A stretch of DNA of 64,000 bases from Boesenbergia rotunda (lineage: Eukaryota > Streptophyta > Magnoliopsida > Zingiberales > Zingiberaceae). A program made the translations under genes and the position numbers. The stretch covers positions 399,082-463,081 of the forward strand of contig JAGFNQ010002298.1 of NCBI GenBank assembly GCA_024364735.1, read 5' to 3'. Position 1 is the first letter of the stretch; every line of letters starts with the position of its first letter. This document shows, piece by piece, positions 24,011 through 35,690 of the stretch. The notes under the pieces were generated by a model, which saw nothing but the letters and a program-made list of their open reading frames with translations, was not told the origin of the DNA and did no database searches.

Positions 24011-24287
24011 ATGCACACCCGGCCACTCATGGGTTAGTGGATACCGTAGCGTGTGTGCATTTGCTCTGTATTGCTCCGCTCAACCGCTCATGGGTAATGG
24101 TTTTGGAGCGTGGTAGCAAGCAGGGATCCCTTCTCTTCCCATAGACCAGAGAAGATGAGAGAGATATCTCCCCTATATATATATGGGGCGGAGTGTTCAC
24201 TCCACCAGCATCCTGTCCACTCGGTCACTCATGAGCAGTGATAGCAGGGTGCGTACAGTGTCACCGCTCTACCCACTCGGCCGACAC
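24011..24287 (+). repeat. Cluster of related hairpin motifs
   Basis: Hairpins: 24011-24060 (ATGCACAC/GTGTGCAT outer stem, CGG/CCG, CCACT/AGTGG inner stem), 24071-24119 (TTGCT/AGCAA outer, AACC/GGTT inner) and 24208-24252 (GCATCCTG/CAGGGTGC outer, TCACT/AGTGA inner). Each has CTCATGGG or CTCATGAG in the loop. A fourth stem GTGTC/GACAC spans 24258-24287. Inner stems of the first and third differ by a compensated pair. Confidence 0.7.
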
Positions 24288-25047
24288 AGTATCGCCTGTC
24301 TCGGTGACTTGACTGGTGTTAGGGGGTGACCATGACATTGCATCATATGCATACGATGCATTGTGCACTTGATTGTGTTTGCTGCATTTATTTGCTGGAC
24401 TTGATTGACATGCATGTACTGGATACCTGTATACCTTGGTTTATATGTTATACTTGTTCCATAGGGATTTATTTCACCCTCTGCAGGATAGATAGATTCT
24501 GGTATGTATCTCTATTCAGTATCTTCAGTATACCTTTTCTTCCTATCGTTCATATGAGGTTGTATCAGCGTAGACTTCTATTGTTATTATAACATACTAT
24601 GCATATCTACTGGGTATTCGCTGAGTTTATGGACTCACACCGTTGCCATATGTTTCTATTTCAGGTTGAGATACTTGGAGTCGCCAGAAGAGCCCAACAG
24701 CCAGTCCCTACCCATCGCGACGTCGGTGTTTTGTTTGTTGTACTTGGCGATGTATTTTAGTTCATATTTCGGTTAGTGATTTGTATATGTCGTATGAGTG
24801 TCATGTGCCCTAAGGGGCTTTTGTATTGGTTGTTTCGTCGTAAGTCGGACCGGTCCGCAGTCAGGTATGTTTTACTTAGTTGTCTGGTATTTTTATGTTG
24901 TGTTTGTCTTTATTTTGAGGCCTGAGGCCAAATTATTAAACTGCGTGTGTTTGGATATTATATGTATGTGTAAATTGTCCGCCGGACAGGGGAGGTGCTG
25001 TCCGATTATCTATTGGACCAGCGGCTCCTGGGTCTCGGGGCGTGACA

Positions 25048-26017
25048 ATTTATTTAAAATTTTATAGATATAATTAAACTAAATTGAACTAATTTTTTTA
25101 AATTCTAGTTGTTGAGTGTAAGTTTATTTAACAATGGGTGCAGTTATTCAAGTCGAGTAAGTTTAAATTGACCTTAGTTTGGATTTATTTTGATTAGTTT
25201 AAAATTGAACCAAATAATCTATTTCAATTGTTTTTTATTAAATTATTAATATATTTTAAAAAAATAGATGTTATTTAATTTTTAAAAAAATAGATATTAT
25301 TTAATTACGATTAACGGTATTTACTTAGTTATTTAATTTTCCTTTTCACTCTCATTCTCATTTTCCCACTATTTATTAATTATTTAATTTTTTCTTTTCC
25401 CCTCATTTTTTTCCAAATAATTTTCCTTATTTTCATTTATTCTTCCTCTAGGAGTCTTTTTTTCTGACTTCGTTCTTTTTTCCCAACATTCTATTTTTCA
25501 ATTTCTTGCCCTTTTTTCTTGATTCTGACCTCGTTGACTCTCGTTCAAGCGCAACATCTCAACTAGTGGTGTGCCCTCCATCACCAACCAGAGACTCTTG
25601 TCATTAGCGCCACGCTCCTCTTTTTGGTACTTTTTTGTTCACTCTGTTTCTCCTTTCGCTCCTTTTTTTTTCCCTCTCCCACTCTTTATTTTTTGTCATC
25701 CCCATCATCATTGTACCCCCTCCTTTCTCTCCCTTTGTTTTTGTTGCTATGTTGTGTCAAAGTCATCTTGTGTGCTAGTCGGCGAGTAGAACATTAAATT
25801 TCGTCAGTGGCAATCCACAGTTCGACATCAGAAACCATGAATATAACTATATAGTCAAATTCAATTCTCTTAATTTATGCATACTTGTATTGTATGTCAA
25901 GAGGTGTCTGAGTGTTGGTATAGACAATACTTATCAACATAATTGATACAATGATATAAGAGATTGCCTATGTTGAGTAGTATTGAAATTTGGTAATTTA
26001 TCAAAACTGTACGTTTT
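25048..26017. other. Intron 2 sequence without gene
   Basis: AT-rich then pyrimidine-rich (25340-25750, long T/C runs). No supported gene; the open frame at 25571-25789 runs through the T/C-rich tract. Confidence 0.45.
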
Positions 26018-29000
26018 AACTCCACCCATGATAATTACCCCGTTATGGTCGGTCCCAAGTCATGATAAAGGAGGAAGATTGCGTTAGGCTGCCAACCAAT
26101 ATTAAACTAAAACAAATGTTCAATAAGTGAATCTATTAAAGTATTGTGCTAATACAAGGTTGTTTTCCAGAAGGAACGTGTTGCAGGGTTTGACTGTACA
26201 TTTCCAGAACTTAGGTGCAGTGTTAAATATGTAAGAGTTTGCATTGCAGGGTTCCACGGTAATGTATCGGCAAGAACCACTACATCTCCAATAGAATTTG
26301 AGTATAGTATTAAATAGACAAGAGTTCTTATACTATAGGTTGAATAAGAACAAATATTATAAAAAAATAATAGTCTAAGATTAGGAACATGGAACAGAGA
26401 AGCCAAAGCAATGAAGGTAGTAGATACTATGATTAAGAGAAGAATTAGCATTTTGTGTGTATGAGAGACAAAAGAGTAGGCAAGAAGGCAAATATGATAG
26501 AGAATTCGGGTTTTAAATTATGGTACACAGGAAAGAGTAAAACAAGAAATGAAGTGACTATTGTTGTGCATAGTTCGTTAAAAGCTAGACTTGCAATAGT
26601 AGATAGAAAGTGGAATATAATTATAGCTCTTAGGATAGTAGTGACGAAAGAAACTATGAATGTAATTAGCATATGTGCACATTATACAGGATTAGATGAA
26701 GATACCAAATCAAAATTTTGGGACGACCTAAATGAAGTATTATAAAATATTCCATAAAATGAAATAATTTTAATATGAGGCGATCTAAATGGACATTTTA
26801 GAATGAAAAACGAGGAATATGAGATGATGCATCAGGGTTATGGGTTTTGAATAAGAAATGAAAAAGAGAAAATTATATTGGATTTTTCGATAGTATATGA
26901 TCTTATACTAGCTAATACATTTTTTAAGAAAAGAAAAAACACTTGGTCATGTTCAAAAGTGGGAATAATAAATTGTAAATTGAATTTCTTATGATTAGGA
27001 AGAGGGATAGAAAGATTTGTAAAGATTGTAAGATATCCCTGGAGAAAACTCAACTCCCCAACATAGTAGTGTTGAATATATGCCTCAATCATAGTATAAA
27101 TAAAAGAAAAATATACACGATATTTTAGAATTAAGTGATGAAAGTTAAAGAATGGAAGCAAAACATATTTAAGGAAAAGGTAAGAGTACAAATATTATGT
27201 GAAATATATGGTGACTCTAATACGACATAGGATAAGATGATATTAAAGTTGAAAATAATAGCCAAGAGTGTATTTGGTGAGGTAAAGGGACATGCACCAC
27301 CAAGTAAGGAATCTTGATTATGGAATGAGAAAGTATAAGAGAAAGTGAAAGAAAAACAAACCTATAAAGAATTATATATTTGTAAGAACTAGAAAAACTT
27401 AAAAAAATATATAATAGCTAAGAAAGAGACTAATAAAGCAGTGAATGAAGGAAAAAATGAAACTTTTGAATGATTATATCGAATGGATACAAAAGGAGGG
27501 GAAAAAGATATTTATAGAATAGTTAAAGTGAGAGAGAGGTGAAGATAAGAGATCTTATCTAAATAAGATGTATTAAGGATCAATGCAATAAGATATTAGC
27601 AAATGATGAAGAAATAAAAGAGCGGTGGAATATATATTTTCATCTACTTTTTAATAAAGTTTAGGTGACCGACTTAAGTAATTTAAGTATGTTGAGGTAT
27701 GGTAGTGTTTAGGGAAATAAGATATTGAATGCTTTACAAAATCATTTAACATGAAATTGAAATGAAAAAAATGCTTGATCATTAGAAGGTAAGTAATATA
27801 AGAACAAGGGAGACATACAAAATTGTGCAAATTATAGAGATTAAACTAATGAGTTATACAATGAAACTTTGAAAAAAAATAAAAAAAATTAAGGAAAAAG
27901 ACCAAGGTGACCAACAATTAATTTGGATTCATGCTTTTAAAGTTGATAATAGAAGTTATATATCTTCTAGTCAACTAATTGAAAAGTATTGAGAGCAAAA
28001 GTAAAATCTACGCATGACATTTATTGACTTAGAAAAATCTTATGATAGAGTTCTAAGAGAAATTATATGAAAAATTTTAGAAAAGAGTAGTGTTAGTGTA
28101 ACATATATTGAACTAATTAACGATGTTTGAGGATGTAACAGTCAGAGTGAAGACTTCAGGCGAAGTAATTGACTAACTAGAATATAGATGTGTGGACGAA
28201 CTCATCTTTTTATAGGGTACGTTAGCTCTAAATCCCTATCTTTTTATATTAATCATAGACGAACTCACTAGACAAGATACAATATCGTTGTGTATGTCAT
28301 TTGCAGATAATATTATTTTAATAAATGAGACACGTGAACAAGTAAATGCTAAACTAGAATCTTGGTGGGAAATATTAGAAGTGGATGATTTTAGATTTAG
28401 TATAGTAAAGACATAATATATAGAATTTAAGTTTAATATCATTAAACATAATGAGATAATTGTTAAGACAGAAGATAATAAGTTGTCTGAAATTGAGAGT
28501 TTTAAATATTTTGAATCATTTTTGTAAAACGATGGAGGGATTGAGAGATATGTCTTTCTTAGAATACAAGCATGATAGTTAAAATAAAGTAGAGCGAGTG
28601 ATCGTGAGGTACATCTAAAACTTAAAGGGAAGTTCTACAATACGGCAAGTTAGACATGCTATATTATATGACGCTAATGTTGGGTTGTGTCTTGTGCACA
28701 TGAGCAGAAGATGAGAGTTGTAGAGATGAGGATGTTAAGATAGATGTGTGGATGTACTAGGATGGATATAATAAGAAATGAGAACATTAGAGATAAAATC
28801 AAAGTTGTATCTATTAAAGAAAAACTCCGAGACACGTTTAAAATAATACGAACATATACTTTGGAGACGAATAAATGCTTCAATTAGGCAGTGTGAAACA
28901 ATGACAAATACACACATCAAATGAAAAAGAGGAAGATAAAAAAACTTGATTAACAATAATAAACAAGATAAAGTTTATTTAATTATAGATGATGATATAG

Positions 29001-29065
29001 TAAGGGATAGAGTCCAATGGCGTAGAAGGTCCACCTACTAGAATAAAACTTGACTGTTGTATTAG
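26018..29065 (+). mobile_element. Near-full-length decayed RTE LINE copy
   Basis: Begins with the RTE 5' end (AACTCCACCCATG, GGTCGGTCCCAAG) and ends near AAAACTTGACTGTTGTATT. Remnants of the endonuclease (e.g. about 26455-26745, with NSGFKLWYTGKSKTRN) and RT (LFILIIDELTRQ near 28240, SFADNIILINET near 28300) are present with many stops. Probable degenerate target duplication AACTGTACGTTTT (26005-26017) and AACTATACGTCTT (29066-29078). The 3' repeat tail is nearly lost. Two copies of the 5' repeat unit remain at about 26170-26330. Confidence 0.78.
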
Positions 29066-30981
29066 AACTATACGTCTTGATTGTTTTGCTCATTACTGTA
29101 TGATATTTTAAGTCATGTGCAATATTATGTTAAAATTTTATGATTATATAAGAGTTAGGAATATATATCTGTTATTTTCTTGTTTTTTTCTATCTCCTTA
29201 TTCTCCACTGGCATCATATGTCGAAATATCCATATGGTACCAAAACATTTTTGTTTTAGTTAAAGTTTGAAATTCCAGCGCAACTAGAGATTTTGAAGGT
29301 TGACTTTATATATATATATATACCCTACAATGTTTGAGATGAAATTTTGTTTGTAAGCTTACTATATCCAAAATATTATTTTTTTTGGGTATTCATTTGT
29401 TGACATTTTACTATTTTGGGAAGGAGTAGTCCTTAAAATGCATATTTCAGATGCAACTGAACCAACATTTCATGATGATATAAATTATGTCGTTCAACAT
29501 TTTATCCATTTTAGAAGAATGAAGTCTTAAAATGGACATCTAAGGTGTGAGTGAACACACACAGACCAAACCTCGGGCTTGCTTCGATTTTGGTTCATGC
29601 CCAACAATAACTGTTGAATCGACAGTTCAAATTGCTAATTCAATGGTGTTTTTTTTTAAAGCCTCGCGTTGCCTGCCGCGGGTGACAACCGCTTGCCGTG
29701 GGTGACGGCCTGTGCGTGAGGTTGTTGCCGGCCACCGTGTGTATTTTTTTCCTCTGTTCTTTCGTGCGATGAAATTTTTTCTTCTTTGTTCTTTCTCTCG
29801 GATTTCCTTTCCATCACCTTTCTTTAGGATTTTTTTTTTGTTCCGAGCTGATGATTCTGAATCGCAACCGACGGTTACAAACAGTGAACAGAAAGTTCTG
29901 AACCGTAAACTGTAATAAGCTTGGATGGTTAATGTTAAGAGTCGACTTTTTTGAACTGTCAAACTGTTGATTCCATCGAACTATCAATTCTGAATCATAA
30001 TCGGGTCCACACGCACTAAAGGAAGGTTGAATCTCAAAATGAAACAAGTAGTTGAGCATTCTATCCTTTTTTGCACCTAAGAAATTTCAAAACTAGTTTG
30101 CTGGGCCATTGTGAGTCAATTAGCCTATTTTAACACAAGACCCTAAAATGCACTTTTTAGGTGTAAATGTTTCATTTCAAAATGACGCATGAAGTTGATT
30201 TTGAAGTCAATTTGGTGGAACTAGGATTGCAAAGACTAAGGGTAAATTGGGAAATTAAAAAAAAATCTAAAGTAGGATATGGTATTAATTTGATAAATAA
30301 AGGCACTATTTATTTAAAGCTTAAAACATAGGTTTGAGACAGTAAATTGCTCATTTGATTTTATTTTCCAGTAATGTGACACAATCCTAGAAATTTTGTG
30401 GTGTATGTTCTTTTTGTCAACATTTTTTGTGGAAGAGAGTTTTAAGCTCTGTGATGACTCAATATAGATCCACAAGGATCGTTGCAACGTGCAAACAACT
30501 TTGTGAGGTTTACACACCTGCAATACAACTTCATGAGGGCTTTTTTCGACCCTTGAACACTGTGAGGACTGAACAATATTTCTTCAACTAGTCAATAATA
30601 AATCTTGAGTGACTTCAACCAAGTAAGGAAGAAGTTGTAGAATAGTTTGTCTTCCTTTTTTTTATCTCCTTCCTCCACCCTGAATTTGCCATCAATACCA
30701 ACTGAATCCCTCTTGTTTTGATTGGCCAATGAAATTAATACAGAAATTTTAAATCTTGGTGCAAAATGAGGTTCAAAATCTTGAGTTGTGTCAGACTTTT
30801 AATCTTAGACTAGAACGATTCTATTTTGGCATCATGACGACATTTCGATGGATGATGTTGGTGGGGAATTGGAGGTGAATGGACAAAGAATACGAAGAAG
30901 AAAAAGAAAAATATGAGACAACTATCTAATGTCATACTTTGTTTTCTATTTGGAAAGCTATAGGGACATTATTTGTATTGT
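29066..30981. other. Intron 2 sequence without recognised gene
   Basis: Contains a (TA)n run at about 29306-29324, a GC-richer patch at 29650-29740 with TGCCGCGGGTGAC repeated once (CTTGCCGTGGGTGAC), and otherwise AT-rich DNA. Open frames around 29627-30059 overlap on both strands and match nothing I know. Confidence 0.45.
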
Positions 30982-31022
30982 CACAACAACAACAACAACA
31001 ACAACAACAAAGCCTTATCCCA

Positions 31023-34000
31023 CTAGGTGGGGTCGGCTATATGGATCCTTTTACGCCATTGAGTTCTATCCCCTACTATATCATCATCTAGATTTAAATA
31101 AAATTTATCTTGTTTTATTGTTGCCAACCAAGTCTTTTTTGGTCTTCCTCTCCCTCTTTTAATGTGCGTATTTATCATAGTTTCACATCGTCTAACAGGG
31201 GCATTTATTGGTCTTCTAAGTACATGTCCGTACCATCTCAAACGTGTCTCCCGAAGTTTTTCTTCAATAGATGCAACTCCGACTTTCTCTCTAATACTCT
31301 CATTCCTTATTCTATCCATCCTCGTATGTCCACACATCCACCTTAACATCCTCATCTCTGCAACTTTCATCTTTTGCTCATGTGCCCGAGTCATAGCCCA
31401 ACATTCAGCACCATATAACATAGCAGGTCTAACTGCCGTTTTGTAGAACTTCCCTTTAAGTTTTAGAGGTACTTTACGATCACATAAGACACCCGATGCT
31501 AATCTCCATTTCAACCATCCTGCTTGTATTCTATGTAAGACATCTCTCTCAATTCCTCCATCACTTTGCAAGAACGATCCTAAATACTTAAAGTTCTCGA
31601 TTTTAGACAACTCATCATCTCCTATCTTAACAATTGTTTCACTACGTCTAGCATTGCTAAACTTAAATTCCATATATTCAGTCTTTACTCTACTAAGCCT
31701 AAAACCTTTCATTTCTAGAGTTTCCCGCCAAGATTCTAGTTTAGCATTTACTCCTTCACGTGTCTCATCTATCAAAACAATATCATCTGCAAACAACATG
31801 CACCATGGCACTGTATCTTGAATGTGCCTAGTGAGTTCATCCATGATTAGTGTAAAAAGATAGGGACTTAAAGCTGATCCTTGATGTAACCCTATCCTTA
31901 TTGGAAATGCTTCAGTCAATCCACCTGAAGTCTTCACTCTAGTCGTTACATTTTCATACATATCTTTAATTAGGTCAATATATGTTACGCTAACGCCTCT
32001 CTTTTCTAGAATTCTCCATATAATTTCTCTTGGTACCCTATCATAAGCTTTTTCTAAATCAATAAATACCATGTGTAGATCTTTCTTTTGCTCCCGATAT
32101 TTTTCAATTAATTGCCTAAGAAGATGTATAGCTTCTATTGTCGACCTTCCAGGCATGAACCCAAATTGATTTTCGGTTACCGTGGTCTCCTTCCTCAATC
32201 TTTTTTCTATTACTCTTTCCCAAAGTTTCATGGTATGACTCATTAATTTAATACCCCTATAGTTTGCACAATTTTGTATGTCTCCTTTGTTCTTATATAA
32301 GGGAACCAGACTACTTGCCCTCCATTGATTAGGCATTTTTTTTGTTTTCAATATTAAATTAAATAATTTTGTAAGCCATTCAATACCTTTTTTCCCTAAA
32401 CATTTCCATACCTCGATTGGGATATCATCCGGTCCCACGGCCTTTCCATTTTGCATCCCTTTCAAAGCTTGTTCTACTTCTGAAGTTTGAATTCTCCGAT
32501 GAAAATTAAAATTTCTATACTCATTTGAAATACTTAAATTGCCTAAGTCAAGTTGGTCCCCTAAACTTTCATTAAAAAGTTGATGAAAGTAAATCTTCCA
32601 CCGCTCTTTTATTTCGCTATCATTTACTAGTACTCTATCGCATTCATCTTTAATACATCTTATTTGACTAAGGTCTCTTGTTTTCCTTTCTCTTGCTTTA
32701 GCTATTTTATAAATGTCTCTTTCCCCTTCTTTTGTATCTAAATTTTGATATAATCGTTCAAAAGTTTTATTTTTTACTTCATTCACTGCTTTCTTAGCCT
32801 CTTTCTTGGCTATTGTATATTTTTTTAAGTTTTCCTCGTTCTTACAAATATATAATTCCTTATAAGCTATTCGTTTTTCTTTCACTTTCTCTTGTACTTT
32901 CTCATTCCACCACCAAGATTCCTTCCTTGGTGGTGCATGCCCCTTTGACTCACCGAGTACATCCTTAGCTACTATTTTCAACTTTGATACCATCTTATCC
33001 CATGTCGTATTAGAGTCGCTATATATTTCATCTAATGCTTGTATTCCTACCTTCTCCTTCAATATGTTTTGCTTCCCATCCTTTAACTTCCACCACTTAA
33101 TTCTAGGAGTCGTGTATATTTTTCCTCTATTAATATTATAACTAAGGCGTATATCTAACACTACTAATCTATGTTGGGTAGTTAAGCTTTCTCCAGGGAT
33201 AACCTTACAATCTTTACAAATCTTCCTATCTCTCTTCCTAACCATAAAATAATCAATTTGTGATTTATTATTCCCACTTTTGAATGTGATCAAGTGTTCT
33301 TCTTTTTTCTTAAAAAATGTATTAGCTAGTATAAGGTCATATGCTATCGCAAAATCCAATATAGTTTTTCCTTCTTCATTTCTTGTTCCAAACCCATAAC
33401 CCCCATGTACCCTCTCATATTCTTCATTTTTCGCTCCGACATGTCCATTTAGATCGCCTCCTATTAAAATCATTTCATTTGGCGGAATGTTTTGTAATAC
33501 CTCATCTAAATCGCTCCAAAATCTTGATTTAGTTTCTTCATCTAATCCTACTTGAGGTGCATATATGCTAATTACGTTCACAACTTCTTTCGCCACTACT
33601 ATCTTGAGAGCTATAATTCTATCCCCCTTTCTAACTACACCAACAACTTCATCTTTTAAAGAACTATCTACAAAAATACCCACTCCATTTCTTGTTTTAC
33701 TCTTTCCTGTATACCATAACTTAAAACCCGAGTTCTCTATCATTTTTGCCTTCTCACCTACCCATTTTGTCTCTTGCACACACAAAATACTAATTTTTCT
33801 CCTAATCATTGTATCTACTACCTCCATTGTTTTACCAGTGAGAGTTCCTATATTCCATGTTCCAAATCTGAGACTATTACTTTTCTTATAATGTTTATTC
33901 TTAGTCCACCTATGGTGTGAGAACTCTTGCCTATTTAACACTACACCCAAGTTCTCATGGAGATGTAGCGGTCCTTGCCGAGACGTTACAGTCGGACCCT

Positions 34001-34142
34001 GCAACGCGAACCCTTGCATATTTAGCACTACACCCGGGTTCTGGAGATGTAGCGGTCCTTGCCGAGACGTTACAGTCGGACCCTGCAACGCGTTCCTTCC
34101 GGGGAACATCCTAGCATTAGCATAATACTTTAATGGATCCAT
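31023..34142 (-). CDS. RTE LINE polyprotein: endonuclease and reverse transcriptase, 1039 aa
   Basis: An uninterrupted frame. Residues ~19-70 contain two tandem copies of a ~28-residue unit (LQGPTVTSRQGPLHL). Residues ~91-325 form an AP-like endonuclease: FGTWNIGTLTG, CVQETKW (catalytic Glu), GGDLNGHVG near 227, DYFMVR and a final HRLVVLDI. Residues ~590-870 form the reverse transcriptase: NYRGIKLMSHTMKLWERVI, QFGFMPGRST, FIDLEKAYD (first catalytic Asp), LHQGSALSPYLF and MLFADDIVL near 784-787 (FADD catalytic pair). The C-terminus has the CGHTRMDRIRN motif. Roles are nicking of target DNA and target-primed reverse transcription. The start at 34142 is the first ATG; a later start is possible. 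Transcribed opposite to nothing: same strand as the host gene, inside intron 2. Confidence 0.93.
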   Translation of the reverse strand: MDPLKYYANARMFPGRNALQGPTVTSRQGPLHLQNPGVVLNMQGFALQGPTVTSRQGPLHLHENLGVVLNRQEFSHHRWTKNKHYKKSNSLRFGTWNIGTLTGKTMEVVDTMIRRKISILCVQETKWVGEKAKMIENSGFKLWYTGKSKTRNGVGIFVDSSLKDEVVGVVRKGDRIIALKIVVAKEVVNVISIYAPQVGLDEETKSRFWSDLDEVLQNIPPNEMILIGGDLNGHVGAKNEEYERVHGGYGFGTRNEEGKTILDFAIAYDLILANTFFKKKEEHLITFKSGNNKSQIDYFMVRKRDRKICKDCKVIPGESLTTQHRLVVLDIRLSYNINRGKIYTTPRIKWWKLKDGKQNILKEKVGIQALDEIYSDSNTTWDKMVSKLKIVAKDVLGESKGHAPPRKESWWWNEKVQEKVKEKRIAYKELYICKNEENLKKYTIAKKEAKKAVNEVKNKTFERLYQNLDTKEGERDIYKIAKARERKTRDLSQIRCIKDECDRVLVNDSEIKERWKIYFHQLFNESLGDQLDLGNLSISNEYRNFNFHRRIQTSEVEQALKGMQNGKAVGPDDIPIEVWKCLGKKGIEWLTKLFNLILKTKKMPNQWRASSLVPLYKNKGDIQNCANYRGIKLMSHTMKLWERVIEKRLRKETTVTENQFGFMPGRSTIEAIHLLRQLIEKYREQKKDLHMVFIDLEKAYDRVPREIIWRILEKRGVSVTYIDLIKDMYENVTTRVKTSGGLTEAFPIRIGLHQGSALSPYLFTLIMDELTRHIQDTVPWCMLFADDIVLIDETREGVNAKLESWRETLEMKGFRLSRVKTEYMEFKFSNARRSETIVKIGDDELSKIENFKYLGSFLQSDGGIERDVLHRIQAGWLKWRLASGVLCDRKVPLKLKGKFYKTAVRPAMLYGAECWAMTRAHEQKMKVAEMRMLRWMCGHTRMDRIRNESIREKVGVASIEEKLRETRLRWYGHVLRRPINAPVRRCETMINTHIKRGRGRPKKTWLATIKQDKFYLNLDDDIVGDRTQWRKRIHIADPT
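33920..34100. repeat. Tandem 84-87-bp repeat in RTE 5' coding region
   Basis: Two units, each with GATGTAGCGGTCCTTGCCG, AGACGTTACAGTCGGACC and CTGCAACGCG. They encode the duplicated N-terminal unit of the RTE ORF. The copies at 26.2 kb also show two units. The remnants at 1.6 and 37.05 kb show one, so unit number varies between copies. Confidence 0.85.
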
Positions 34143-34245
34143 TCATTGAGTATTTGCCATAGTTTTTTACGCTGGCTGGCAACCTAACGCAACCCTCCTC
34201 CTTTATCCGGGCTTGGGACCGGCCATGACTAGGTCGTCACAGGCG

Positions 34246-35199
34246 GAGTTGATCGTTGACATGACGTGATACTCTTTGATACGATTGACACAGCATACAA
34301 GATATATTCTTGCATCATAAACATTTGTAGATTGCTATAGCTAAATTTTTATCAAATATTTTGGAATAGTTTGTTGAAGTTGATTATAAATCTGGGGTAT
34401 CTCTATGTTTTGCGATAAGTTAGTTTTTTTGGAGGCAAATCTTCAGATACTTTGATTTCCCAAATCATATTTTTTTGATTAGATGATGGTGATGATTTAC
34501 TCATATAATCAAGGATTGTCCAGGAAGCTCATTTTCTATCAACTACTATGTGGAATATCTTTTTTTGTGTGGTAAGTTGTTAAGGAAGCTCAAGTTCTAT
34601 TGGGATGTAATGCTAAAAGGTTTATACTTTATTAAAGGACGTCAAGGAAAATGGAGTTATTTATAAAAAAGCATATTCATGTGTACAATTAATTCTCTTA
34701 GTCGATCCTGGGATAAAGTTAGGTTATTGTTGTATTTGTACTTTATGCATGGTCTATTATTTATAGAAGGTCTATTCAAGATTCATGTCTGAGTTAATCT
34801 CTGATTATGTAAAGCAGCATGTAGAAACTTATGTTCTATTCGGAAGTAATGCTAAAAGTTTTGTTAGACTGTATAAAGGAAAATACTTATTTATAAGAAG
34901 TACATTTGTACAGTTAGTTCTCAGATTTTCTTTGTGCTTGGTCTATTATTTATAGAAGGTCTATTTTAGTTTAGGCATCAAGAAGATTGCTACTTTCCAG
35001 TTCAAAGTGTTGGCATGCTGCATGTGGCCAATTGGCAACGAAGGAAAAAAATGAAGAAGAAAAAATAATAAAATACAATTACATATCTAGAGGTAAGATT
35101 TAATGTATTTTCCTATATTAGAGTTTATGGCACGGTTGGAATTGTATGATTTTTGTTGGTAAGGGAGCATCATAATCGAACTTATATTTTGATGTTCTC
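34246..35199. repeat. Unassigned sequence with a diverged duplication
   Basis: 34583-34772 and 34822-34965 are related: GTTCTATT..GA.GTAATGCTAAAAG, TTATTTATAA, CTTGGTCTATTATTTATAGAAGGTCTATT. No gene is supported. Confidence 0.6.
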
Positions 35200-35690
35200 A
35201 AATGTTCAAATTAAGTCTTTTTATGATCTAATGGATTGATCCAGGGAAAGTCCTAGTAGGTTGGGTAGATCGGATAGTAGGCAATGGAAGTCTTGGCAGA
35301 TTGTGGAAATTAGACAGAAAACCTAGATGGGTTAAGTAGACCAGACATCTGGCAAGGTGGATTCGATAGGTCAGAGAGGGCCAGAGATAGAATTAGAAAG
35401 CCCTGGCAGACCAATCGAATGCTGGGCAGATGAAGTACAAATAGGTCTAGAGGTTTAAATGTTTAGCGGATAAGTTGAGGTAAGCTCCTGGAGTGGATTG
35501 CAGTGAGGTCGTGCCCCGATTGGGACAGACCTTAGACGTTGATCCAACTAAAAAATTAGAGGTTTCTAAGTTGAGACCGTCCTAAACTGTCATACTTATG
35601 CATCTTTACTATCAACTATTAATTTTGTTTTGTAGGACTACTATTATTTTGTCGTGTTAATTTTGTTTTACAAATAACAAAATTTCGGGT
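35200..35690 (+). repeat. LTR-like repeat, copy 1
   Basis: Homologous over its length to 40060-40595: GATCTAATGGATT, CAAGGTGGATTCGATAGGTC, AAGTTGAGGTAAGCTCCTG, TGCATCTTTACTAT. It abuts an RTE fragment at the right. Probably an LTR of the non-autonomous element at 37.3-40.6 kb or a relative. Confidence 0.6.

Larger units (their letters stand above)
20763..25047 (+). mobile_element. 4.3-kb TG...CA unit: probable giant solo LTR or large non-coding retroelement
   Basis: Starts TGTAAAATACGG and ends GGGGCGTGACA, flanked by ATCTA (20758-20762) and ATTTA (25048-25052), a 5-bp duplication with one mismatch. No retroviral ORF is found in 4285 bp. It contains a CT-rich leader-like GC patch (21060-21480) and an ATG with a consensus splice donor after it (CCTAAG|GTAAGG, 21508). 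Further in are an exact 40-bp tandem array, a group of hairpins, and a TTTCTATTTCAG acceptor-like site at about 24663. Very long LTRs are known in Tekay/Del-type Ty3-gypsy elements, so a solo LTR is my preferred reading; orientation is an inference. Confidence 0.5.
30982..34245 (-). mobile_element. Full-length RTE-clade LINE with intact ORF
   Basis: On the minus strand the element starts near AACTCCGCCTGTGACGACC and ends with a (TTG)n tail (plus strand ACAACAACA..., 30983-31011) only 12 nt after the stop codon. Very short 3' UTR, simple trinucleotide tail and an AP-like endonuclease plus RT in one ORF are RTE hallmarks. At least six other copies or fragments of the same family lie in this window. 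No clear target duplication was found. Confidence 0.9.

Noticed and set aside
33565..34114. Plus-strand open frames opposite the RTE ORF
   Set aside because: Antisense shadows of a recognised EN-RT frame.
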